Made by a program: the position numbers and the translations under genes. From the NCBI GenBank assembly GCA_023415915.1, contig JAEZIZ010000081.1:1-6767 (forward strand): a DNA stretch of 6,767 bases, read 5' to 3'. Below are positions 1 to 5,303 of the stretch, one piece after another. The notes beneath the pieces were generated by a model that saw only the letters and a list, made by a program, of their open reading frames with translations, was not told the origin of the DNA and ran no database searches. This DNA comes from Bacillota bacterium (GTDB taxonomy: Bacteria; Bacillota; Clostridia; Christensenellales; SZUA-584). How positions within the stretch are numbered: the stretch's first letter is position 1; each line of letters begins with the position of its first letter.

Positions 1-57
1 TTACCTCGTCTCTTCTATTAGCTTTCTTCTAAAATATCCAAGTCAAATCCATCTGCT

Positions 58-97
58 AAAACAAAAAACGGAAACTCATATTTTCATGAGATTTCCG
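58..97 (-). terminator. Rho-independent terminator, minus strand
   Basis: The arms 69-79 and 86-97 form an 11-bp stem (C69-G97, GGAAA with TTTCC, CTCAT with ATGAG) with one bulged A at 91 and a 6-nt loop. Read on the minus strand, the hairpin is followed directly by TTTTTTGTTTT. On the plus strand no T-run follows, so the direction is clear. It would stop transcripts coming from the right, where the only visible source is the promoter at 141-169. Confidence 0.75.
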
Positions 98-134
98 CTT
101 GATTGCTTTACCTGACCAAACAACTCATTAATAT
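58..134 (-). ncRNA. Candidate small RNA or attenuator leader
   Basis: A consensus promoter and a strong terminator on the minus strand bound a transcript of about 75 nt. It matches no RNA family I recognise. It contains a six-codon reading frame (MSCLVR, ATG at 128-126) without a ribosome site. An ATGAG at 128-124 could compete with the terminator's own ATGAG arm (79-75) for the CTCAT at 90-86, which would be an attenuator-like arrangement, although five base pairs are weak. It may be a standalone small RNA or the leader of a minus-strand gene beyond the left edge. Inferred from the sequence only. Confidence 0.35.
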
Positions 135-140
135 ATATTT

Positions 141-169
141 ATTATATTCCATATTGCGTTTTTTGTAAA
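141..169 (-). promoter_or_regulatory. Sigma-A-type promoter, minus strand
   Basis: On the minus strand TTTACA (169-164) and TATAAT (146-141) are separated by exactly 17 bp, five of six and six of six matches to the vegetative consensus. Transcription would start near 134 and meet the terminator at 58-97 after roughly 75 nt. AT-rich DNA produces such matches by chance, but the ideal spacing and the terminator just downstream strengthen the call. Confidence 0.55.
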
Positions 170-309
170 CTCGTAACGCTTACGCTATACCTGTAATTCA
201 AACCAGAATAAAACATGCATTATATTGTCTGTTTAATAGTCGTCCTTTGTACGCCCACCCGTTTTTTTTGCTTCGCATTTTAAACTTTTCAAAATTCACA
301 TAATACCCC

Positions 310-338
310 TTGCATTTCATACGCCGATGTGTTATATT
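310..338 (+). promoter_or_regulatory. Promoter of the PadR operon
   Basis: TTGCAT (310-315) and TATATT (333-338) are 17 bp apart, four and five matches of six to the vegetative consensus. The start of transcription would fall near 345, giving a leader of about 47 nt before the ATG at 392. The downstream inverted repeat (344-368) covers the start point, as expected for a repressed promoter. Confidence 0.55.
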
Positions 339-343
339 CTATT

Positions 344-368
344 CACTACAGAACATAATACAGTAGTG
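344..368. promoter_or_regulatory. Candidate PadR operator (inverted repeat)
   Basis: CACTAC (344-349) and GTAGTG (363-368) are perfect 6-bp inverted repeats whose centres are 19 bp apart, close to two helical turns, as suits a dimeric winged-helix repressor. The site lies on the predicted transcription start, just below the -10 box and 24 bp before the PadR gene. PadR-family repressors often control their own operon from such a site. The sequence is not the classical ATGT/ACAT PadR box, so the assignment rests on position and symmetry. Confidence 0.4.
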
Positions 369-391
369 GACAATAATCACAAGGAGTCGCA

Positions 392-709
392 ATGAACGCG
401 CAGTTCAAAAAAGGCGTGCTCGAGATGTGCGTGCTTACGCAGCTGAAAAAGCGCGACGCGTACGGCTACGAGCTCGCGGAAAAGATATCGCGGACGATAC
501 AGATAGCGCAGGGCACGCTGTATCCGCTTTTGCGGAAGCTCAAAGCGGACGGCTACTGCGATACGTATCTTTCGGACGCGTCGGGCGGCCCTCCGAGAAA
601 ATACTATACGCTTACCGAAAAGGGCAGGCTTGCGGAGCGCGAGCTTCGCGCCGACTGGCTCGAATTTACGGGCGCTGTAGCGGAGCTCATGGAGGAAAAA
701 GATGAATGA
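392..709 (+). CDS. PadR family transcriptional regulator
   Basis: Small winged-helix DNA-binding repressor of 105 residues, the length of the short PadR subfamily. The PadR signature is plain: an N-terminal helix (FKKGVLEMCVLTQLKKRDAY, 5-24), YGYELAEKI (24-32), the recognition helix GTLYPLLRKLKADG (41-54), and the wing GPPRKYYTLTEKGR (66-79), then a short dimerisation helix to the end. A strong AAGGAG lies 5 nt before the ATG. It is the first gene of a five-gene operon, its last 8 bases overlap the next gene, and an inverted repeat sits on its promoter, so it probably represses its own operon. PadR proteins next to DUF1700 genes are common in Bacillota. The inducing signal is unknown. Confidence 0.93.
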   Translation: MNAQFKKGVLEMCVLTQLKKRDAYGYELAEKISRTIQIAQGTLYPLLRKLKADGYCDTYLSDASGGPPRKYYTLTEKGRLAERELRADWLEFTGAVAELMEEKDE

Positions 710-1271
710 GTTTTTAGCTGTGTTTTCCGCATCGCTGAAACACATGCGGGCGGACGAAAAGGAAGAAATACTGCAGGACTTCCGCGAACATTTCGAGATA
801 GGCAAAGAGTCGGGCAAAAGCGAACAGGAGATAGCCTCCGAGCTCGGCGACCCGCGCTTGCTCGCGCGCATGTATTCCGCCGAGAGCGCCGCAAACAAGG
901 CAGTAGAACTAAGGGGCATTAAGAATACGCTGCGTATGCTGGGCGCGATAATAAGCTATAAGATAGGCGGCGGGGTGCTTATCGTGCTTATGTACTTGGG
1001 CTGCCTGTCGGTTACGCTGATGCTGTTCGGCGCGGCAGCCGCGCTGATGACGGGCGGCGCCGGGTGCGTAGCCATGCTGGTGCTCGAACTCACGAAGGGC
1101 TTGTATATATACGCGCTGCTGGCGTTTTTCGCGGCGCTGATGCTCTCATGCGGCGGCGTGCTCTGGTGGAAGGGAACGGCCGCGCTTTGGAAGCTCACTA
1201 TAGCAAGGCTGCCGCTGACCGCACAAAAAATGATGCGCATGCGCAAGTCCGCTCTGGAAGGAGGCGCTTAA
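702..1271 (+). CDS. DUF1700/HAAS-domain membrane protein
   Basis: A 189-residue membrane protein. Residues 1-60 form a HAAS-type helical domain: acidic helices with DFREHFEIGKESGKSEQEIA (26-45) and the hallmark LGDPRLLARMY (48-58). This domain typically occurs in proteins partnered with PadR regulators. About three membrane segments follow at roughly 85-112, 113-131 and 134-156, with a short positively charged tail (RMRKS). The ATG lies inside the end of the PadR gene, with GGAGG 6 nt upstream, so translation is probably coupled. The usual view of the PadR-DUF1700 pair is that the membrane protein informs the repressor about the envelope; this is inferred from context, as the biochemistry is poorly known. 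Family call is firm, function is not. Confidence 0.85.
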   Translation: MNEFLAVFSASLKHMRADEKEEILQDFREHFEIGKESGKSEQEIASELGDPRLLARMYSAESAANKAVELRGIKNTLRMLGAIISYKIGGGVLIVLMYLGCLSVTLMLFGAAAALMTGGAGCVAMLVLELTKGLYIYALLAFFAALMLSCGGVLWWKGTAALWKLTIARLPLTAQKMMRMRKSALEGGA

Positions 1272-1272
1272 A

Positions 1273-1689
1273 ATGGGCAGGAGAACCAAGCTTTTGTGGA
1301 TAGGCCTAGCGATAGGCTTTATGGGCTGCGCGGCGACGCTGGGCGTAATAATAGGCACCGGGACTTTGATGTCACGCGAAGCCGAAAAGGCATATGCGAT
1401 AACAGAGCCGTTTGAATCCGTAGAGCTTTCAGGCCCGCACCGCGACATAACGCTGCTGCCGTCAAAGAACGGCTACAGCGTGAACGCCTACGTCAAAGCG
1501 TGGCGGTCTGAGCCCATAGACCTCGACGGAATGCTCAGCTTCAGCGTGGAGGACGGAGTGCTGCATATAGCCGAAACGCCGTTTTCTGATGACTTCTTCG
1601 GGTTTTTCCCCCAGCCGTACGAGCTGAGATTAACGATATACGTACCAGAAGGTTACTTTGAGCAGCGCGTCACAGGAGGTGCGAAATGA
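1273..1689 (+). CDS. Short membrane-anchored DUF4097-like protein
   Basis: A 138-residue protein with one N-terminal membrane segment (about 8-32), followed by a beta-rich outward-facing part: EPFESVELSG (45-54), DITLLPS (58-64), a VEDGVLHIAE segment (92-101) and LRLTIYVPEG (118-127). This pattern, and its place after PadR and DUF1700, match the start of DUF4097 putative adhesin-like proteins. Those usually run on for 100-200 more residues of repeated short beta strands after the YVPE stretch. Here the protein stops 14 residues after it, in an ATGA overlap with the next gene, so the repeat domain is absent. It may be a minimal family member or a C-terminally truncated gene whose end was replaced by the dehydrogenase. 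A ribosome site (GGAGG) precedes the ATG, which is 1 nt after the previous stop. Confidence 0.6.
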   Translation: MGRRTKLLWIGLAIGFMGCAATLGVIIGTGTLMSREAEKAYAITEPFESVELSGPHRDITLLPSKNGYSVNAYVKAWRSEPIDLDGMLSFSVEDGVLHIAETPFSDDFFGFFPQPYELRLTIYVPEGYFEQRVTGGAK

Positions 1690-2543
1690 AGACAGCGGTT
1701 ATTACGGGCGCTACGTCGGGCATAGGCTACGCCGCAGCAAAGGCGTTATTGGAGCGCGGCTGGCGCGTCATAGGCGTGGGCCGCACAAAAGAAAATAGCG
1801 ACGAAGCTTTGGCTGAGCTGAAAAAAGCCGTACCGGGCGCTGAAATTGCGTTCGTATACGCCGACCTCGCACAGCAGAGCAGCGTACACCGCGTCGCGGA
1901 CGAATTATGCTCTATGCTCGATGAATACGGCGGCGGGCTCGACGCTTTTATAAGCAACGCGGGCGGGGTAAGAAACTGGTATACGACTACCGAGCAGGGA
2001 TACGAGCTGCAGTTCGCTCTCAACTACCTCGCGGGCTTTTTGCTCACGCACCGGCTGCTCAAATACTTGAAAGCCGCGGGCGGCAAAGTGATACTGACGG
2101 GCAGCAACTCGCACAAGCACGCAAAGATGCGCTGGAACGACATAATGCTGGAGAAGCGTTACAACCCGCTCAGCGCGTATAAGCAGTCGAAATACGCGCA
2201 GATGCTGTTCGCCTGCGAGTTCAACCGCTGGTTCAACAAAGAGGGCGTACGCGCGTATGTGGTCGACCCAGGCCTGGTGAACACCGGCATAGGCTCCAAG
2301 CAGACGGGCGGCATAACGAAGGTGTTTTGGGAACTGCAAAGGCGCAGAGGCACATTGCCCGAAGCGGTCGCACAGACGTATGTGTACCTCTGCGAAAGCG
2401 ACCCCGCCGGGCTGTATTTTCGGGATAAGTGCGAGTGCCGCTACGATAAGCGCGTGGGCAGCCCGGAAGATGGAAAGCGGCTGTTTGAGCTAAGCGAAAG
2501 GCTCTGCGGCATAACGTTCGGCGAAGGAGATGAAAGCAAATGA
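1686..2543 (+). CDS. SDR oxidoreductase, retinol-dehydrogenase-like
   Basis: Short-chain dehydrogenase/reductase of 285 residues with a complete Rossmann fold and active site. Visible are the cofactor loop TGATSGIG (7-14), the acidic AD-L (59-61), NAGG (91-94), the structural Asn (N113), the catalytic Ser (S140) and Y165-x3-K169, followed by DPG (194-196). The spacing between Ser and Tyr is enlarged by a segment ending DIMLEKRYNPLSAY, and YKQSKYAQMLF follows; both are typical of retinol-dehydrogenase or WWOX-like SDRs acting on lipophilic alcohols or ketones. Arg33 after the second strand (GVGRT) suggests NADP(H). A strong AGGAGGT precedes the ATG, which overlaps the previous stop as ATGA. 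The substrate is not readable, and a membrane lipid or polyprenoid is only a guess from family and neighbours. Confidence 0.9.
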   Translation: MKTAVITGATSGIGYAAAKALLERGWRVIGVGRTKENSDEALAELKKAVPGAEIAFVYADLAQQSSVHRVADELCSMLDEYGGGLDAFISNAGGVRNWYTTTEQGYELQFALNYLAGFLLTHRLLKYLKAAGGKVILTGSNSHKHAKMRWNDIMLEKRYNPLSAYKQSKYAQMLFACEFNRWFNKEGVRAYVVDPGLVNTGIGSKQTGGITKVFWELQRRRGTLPEAVAQTYVYLCESDPAGLYFRDKCECRYDKRVGSPEDGKRLFELSERLCGITFGEGDESK

Positions 2544-3337
2544 CGGCACTTATTACAGGCGCGGCGGGAGGCCTCGGTCGCGCGATGGCCTGCGAATGCG
2601 CGCGGCGCGGCTACAGCCTGTTCTTAACGGATATAAGCGAGCCGGCTCTAGTTAACATAAAGGAAGGCATAACGAGGCGTTACGGCGTGGACGTGCAGAT
2701 AAAGGCGTGCGACCTTACGGATCCCGCTTCGGTGGACGCGATGCTTGCGCATATGGACTCTCTCGGCATAGTCCCCCGCATGCTGCTGAATATCGCGGGC
2801 GTCGACTTTGAAGGCAGCTTTCTGGGGCGGGAGCGGCGGCGCATAGACGACATAGTGCAGCTCAACATAGCGGCTACGCTGCGCTTAACGCACGCCGCGC
2901 TCGAGAGAAAACCTAAAGGGCTGCCGCTGTTTATCGTCAACGTATCCAGCCTAGCGTCCATGTACCCCATACCCTTAAAGGCCACGTACGCCGCGTCTAA
3001 ACGGTTTTTGTTCGATTTTTCGATAGCGCTCGGCCAGGAGCTCAAAGGCGACAACGTAAAGGTGCTCGCGCTTTGCCCGGGCGGCCTTGCCACCACCAAA
3101 GAAGCCATAGCGGGCATAACGTCCCAAGGGTTCTGGGGCAGCGTAACCACCAACAAGCTGGAAAAGGTGGCGCGCCGCACGATAACGCGAGCGCTGCTTG
3201 GCAGGCGCGTATATATACCCGGCGCGCTCAACAGGATACTAAGCGTCGCAGGAAGGCTCGTGCCCGGAACGTGGGTGGCAAGCCTGCTGCACGGCCGCTG
3301 GAGCGCCGCGCAGAAAAAATGGCTGGAGGGCGCTTAA
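2540..3337 (+). CDS. Classical SDR family oxidoreductase
   Basis: A second short-chain dehydrogenase, 265 residues, clearly not a copy of its neighbour. It has TGAAGGLG (6-13), C-DL (57-59), NIAG (84-87), Asn109, the catalytic Ser137 in NVSS, and Y150-x3-K154 in YAASK, then CPGG (179-182). Asp31 at the end of the second strand (FLTD) points to NAD(H) rather than NADP(H). The C-terminal part (GRRVYIPG, 221-228, then a hydrophobic and basic tail) resembles SDRs of the DltE or 3-ketoacyl/17-beta-hydroxysteroid type. Its ATG overlaps the previous stop as ATGA, with AAGGAG 10 nt upstream, so both enzymes should be made together and may act in sequence. The substrate is unknown. It is the last gene of the operon; I see no convincing terminator after it, so some read-through into the LCP gene is possible. 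Confidence 0.9.
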   Translation: MTALITGAAGGLGRAMACECARRGYSLFLTDISEPALVNIKEGITRRYGVDVQIKACDLTDPASVDAMLAHMDSLGIVPRMLLNIAGVDFEGSFLGRERRRIDDIVQLNIAATLRLTHAALERKPKGLPLFIVNVSSLASMYPIPLKATYAASKRFLFDFSIALGQELKGDNVKVLALCPGGLATTKEAIAGITSQGFWGSVTTNKLEKVARRTITRALLGRRVYIPGALNRILSVAGRLVPGTWVASLLHGRWSAAQKKWLEGA

Positions 3338-3429
3338 AGCCATTCCTGCCTGCTATGGAACAGTAAAACAGCCAAGGAAGCTTTTAGTTTTCGGCAGTTT
3401 TTCTTATATACAACATTTTTCTTTTTCTC

Positions 3430-3491
3430 TTTACACGGCAAAAAAAAGAAGTATAATGGATGGTATAATAATTTGTATCTAATGGTATAAT
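3430..3491 (+). promoter_or_regulatory. Promoter region with three tandem -10 boxes
   Basis: Three TATAAT boxes lie at 3452-3457, 3464-3469 and 3486-3491. The first has a good partner, TTTACA (3430-3435), at 16 bp. The second and third lack a -35 box but carry the extended -10 form TGGTATAAT and lie in an exact 11-bp direct repeat, ATGGTATAATA, 22 bp apart. The first box alone predicts a leader of about 40 nt for the LCP gene; the third would give a nearly leaderless message. The region lies in the 155-base gap after the dehydrogenase operon and makes the LCP gene an independent unit. Confidence 0.65.
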
Positions 3492-3501
3492 ATTGCGAAT
3501 A

Positions 3502-4776
3502 ATGAAGTACAGACTACACATGCTGAAAAACAGAATCGTATACTGGTTTAAAACGATGACTGTAAAGAAGGCGCTCAAGCTTTCTTTGTTTGCGGTGCTT
3601 ACTGCTGCGCTCATTATTGTCGGCCTTTTTATATACCGTACCGTTATAAATCCCAAAGCCGCATTTAGTACACAGGCCACTTCCCACGCGTCGGCAACGC
3701 CGCCCGCGGGGCCTGAGTCTACGCCCGTTAAAACGACCCAGCCCAGCCTGCGCGACGAATTTAAGACCGACCGCGTCAACATACTCGTACTCGGCATGGA
3801 CAGCAACACCGAACGGGAAGACGGTACAAGAGAAGATTTTCGCACCGATACCATGCTGCTCGTCAGTATCGACTTTGATAAAAAAAGAGTCGATATGATA
3901 ACGGTGCCGCGCGACAGCTACGTTACGGTCACCAACGCGACGGGCAAGCTTTACAAGGTCAATTCCGCGGCGTATTTCGGCGGAGGCATGTGCCACAGCG
4001 GCTTTTTGAACGCCTGCGATACTATAAGCGGGGTTTTCGGCGGACTGCCTGTAAACTATTACGTGGCCGTTGATATGGACGGATTAAAAGCGCTCGTCGA
4101 TGCCATCGGCGGCGTGTATTATGACGTGGACTTAAACGCGTCGCTTGACGGCATTACGCTTAACAAGGGGTACCAGCTTCTGAACGGCGAGCAGGTGCTG
4201 ACATATTGCCGCCTGCGCAAGGGCATCGGCAACAGCAAGGACGTTGAGCGTCAGGAGCGCCAACAGCGAATGCTGGTCGCGGTGCTGAAAACGCTTAAGC
4301 AAAACGGTAAGATAGAGAACATCGGCCCTATATACGATTCGCTTAAAGATACTGTGTATACCAACCTGTCGTTTGAGCAGATATGCGCTCTCGGCATATT
4401 CTTCTCCGGCTTTGACGACCTTGCCAACATAAACAGGCACGTGCTCAAAGGCGAATACCACTGGGCGTACGGCGTATACTTCTATTTGCTGGACCAACAG
4501 GCAAAAGCCGATCTTGTAAAAGAAATATTCGGCGAAGAGATAGAAATAGACAAAAAGCACGATATAAAATACGTTCTTGCCAACACCCCGCCGCAGAACA
4601 CGGATAAAAACAAGGATAAAGATGCGGACCCGGAAGATGCACCGGAACCCGGCGCCAAGGGGGTAAAGGACCCCGAGCCGCAGACTTCTCAATCTCCGCC
4701 CGCGAATTCCGAAACTCCGGCGCCTCTAACCACGGAAAATTCCGGAGACGAGAACACTTCAACTGCCTCTTCTTAA
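3502..4776 (+). CDS. LCP (LytR-CpsA-Psr) family wall glycopolymer transferase
   Basis: A 424-residue type II membrane protein that very likely moves glycopolymers (teichoic acid, capsule or similar) from an undecaprenyl carrier to peptidoglycan on the outer face of the membrane. After a basic cytoplasmic start there is one membrane segment (about 23-47), a Ser/Thr/Pro-rich linker (50-85), and the LCP domain from NILVLGMDS (93-101). Conserved charged residues are visible in RTDTML (114-119) and PRDSYV (136-141), and in YCRLRK (235-240) plus RQERQQRM (250-257). Residues after about 365 form a polar Lys/Asp/Pro/Glu/Ser/Thr tail with no recognisable domain. No Shine-Dalgarno site precedes any candidate start: TTG 3493 (427 aa), ATG 3502 (chosen as the first ATG), ATG 3520 or ATG 3556. 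It has its own promoters. The acceptor polymer is not known. Confidence 0.9.
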   Translation: MKYRLHMLKNRIVYWFKTMTVKKALKLSLFAVLTAALIIVGLFIYRTVINPKAAFSTQATSHASATPPAGPESTPVKTTQPSLRDEFKTDRVNILVLGMDSNTEREDGTREDFRTDTMLLVSIDFDKKRVDMITVPRDSYVTVTNATGKLYKVNSAAYFGGGMCHSGFLNACDTISGVFGGLPVNYYVAVDMDGLKALVDAIGGVYYDVDLNASLDGITLNKGYQLLNGEQVLTYCRLRKGIGNSKDVERQERQQRMLVAVLKTLKQNGKIENIGPIYDSLKDTVYTNLSFEQICALGIFFSGFDDLANINRHVLKGEYHWAYGVYFYLLDQQAKADLVKEIFGEEIEIDKKHDIKYVLANTPPQNTDKNKDKDADPEDAPEPGAKGVKDPEPQTSQSPPANSETPAPLTTENSGDENTSTASS

Positions 4777-4794
4777 GGTTTCACTTCGCATGCC

Positions 4795-4816
4795 AGGACG
4801 AACGCGTCCTTTATTT
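4795..4816 (+). terminator. Possible terminator after the LCP gene
   Basis: AGGACG (4795-4800) pairs perfectly with CGTCCT (4805-4810) around a 4-nt loop, followed by TTATTT. It begins 18 nt after the LCP stop. The stem is short and the T-run is interrupted, so it may stop only part of the transcripts; the stronger hairpin at 4867-4901 follows. Confidence 0.45.
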
Positions 4817-4866
4817 ATGCAACAACGATAGCCCCATAAATATCATGAGTTTAAATACCGTATAAT

Positions 4867-4901
4867 AAGGGCGACCGCCTACCCCGCAGCCGCCCTTTTT
4901 T
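4867..4901 (+). terminator. Rho-independent terminator
   Basis: AAGGGCG (4867-4873) pairs with CGCCCTT (4891-4897) over 7 bp, with a 17-nt C-rich loop and a run of six T (4896-4901). It is the clear transcription end for the LCP unit. On the minus strand the same hairpin is followed by TATTATA only, so it is at best a weak stop for leftward transcripts from the promoter at 5137-5164. Confidence 0.8.
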
Positions 4902-5221
4902 CGCAGGAGCCATACTTGACTGTGTTTATCTGACCACACAAAACCGAGTATCCGACAATAAATCCAGGATTCTGGGCAAGTACAGCGCTTCCTGCAAATA
5001 AGAATCACATAAAACTTTTCGCACATTCACATACGCCTTCCAGCGCAAAATACGCGTGTGCTTAATTCTGTTACTATTATTTTTCTCACGGTTTATTTCT
5101 GTATTACCAAAAGCCGTCACTAATGAATATAACTATATTATACCATTGTTTAAGAATAATTCAAGTCATATTGATACCACTGATCCCATTACTTGCCGGG
5201 CGTATTAATACATTATGCTGT
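4902..5221. other. Gene-poor AT-rich gap
   Basis: No protein I recognise is encoded here. On the minus strand a promoter at 5137-5164 faces a 64-codon reading frame (GTG at 5120 to the stop at 4926) that starts 16 nt after the -10 box, has no ribosome site and shows no recognisable family or composition. I treat it as unproven. The same minus-strand promoter could instead drive a non-coding transcript of up to about 265 nt ending at the hairpin at 4867-4901. Nothing is seen on the plus strand. Confidence 0.4.
5137..5164 (-). promoter_or_regulatory. Extended -10 promoter, minus strand
   Basis: On the minus strand TTGAAT (5164-5159), a 16-bp spacer and TGGTATAAT, an extended -10 with TATAAT at 5142-5137. 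The 12-mer ATGGTATAATAT here is identical to the one at 3482-3493 in front of the LCP gene. It points into the 4902-5130 gap, where no convincing gene exists, so the transcript could be non-coding or a small protein message. Confidence 0.5.
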
Positions 5222-5251
5222 GCGGGAGACGCTTCGCTTCTTCCCTCCCGC
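5222..5251. promoter_or_regulatory. Inverted repeat over the GNAT promoter -35 region
   Basis: GCGGGAG (5222-5228) and CTCCCGC (5245-5251) are perfect 7-bp inverted repeats around 16 nt. No T-run follows on either strand, so it is not an ordinary terminator. The right arm covers the place where a -35 box would lie for the TATAAT at 5264, so it could be a regulator site. Function is inferred from position only. Confidence 0.35.
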
Positions 5252-5260
5252 CGCGCGCAA

Positions 5261-5269
5261 TGATATAAT
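5261..5269 (+). promoter_or_regulatory. Extended -10 promoter of the GNAT gene
   Basis: TGATATAAT fits the TGnTATAAT extended -10 form perfectly. There is no good -35 box 16-18 bp upstream, which extended -10 promoters do not need. Transcription would begin near 5276 and give a leader of about 28 nt with a TTGAGG ribosome site. Confidence 0.6.
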
Positions 5270-5303
5270 GGTTATCGGAAAAAATATGTATTGAGGCGAT
5301 ATT

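Larger units (their letters stand above)
1..391. other. AT-rich gene-free leader region
   Basis: No credible protein gene lies in this stretch. It holds a minus-strand promoter and terminator (entries at 141-169 and 58-97) and the plus-strand promoter and operator of the PadR operon (310-368). Between about 185 and 305 I see only AT-rich sequence with a run of eight T near 263 that has no hairpin in front of it. A 13-bp palindrome, CGTAA-CGC-TTACG, lies at 172-184, immediately upstream of the minus-strand -35 box. Confidence 0.6.

Noticed and set aside
18..83. Minus-strand open frame ending ADGFDLDILEES at the left edge
   Set aside because: It has no start codon, is closed by a stop at 84-86, and runs through the T-run of the terminator. 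It is too short to assign.
377..919. Long minus-strand frames opposite the PadR and DUF1700 genes
   Set aside because: They are antisense shadows of well-supported genes, rich in Arg and Ala, with no family signature or ribosome site.
3338..3429. Terminator after the dehydrogenase operon
   Set aside because: Short complementary words exist (CTGCC/GGCAG) but they are about 45 bases apart, and I found no compact stem followed by a T-run.
3384..3996. Minus-strand frames across the LCP promoter and gene start
   Set aside because: They overlap a confident gene and its promoter and show no recognisable protein.
4811..5026. 71-codon minus-strand frame in the gap
   Set aside because: It crosses the terminator hairpin, has no ribosome site and its composition looks random.
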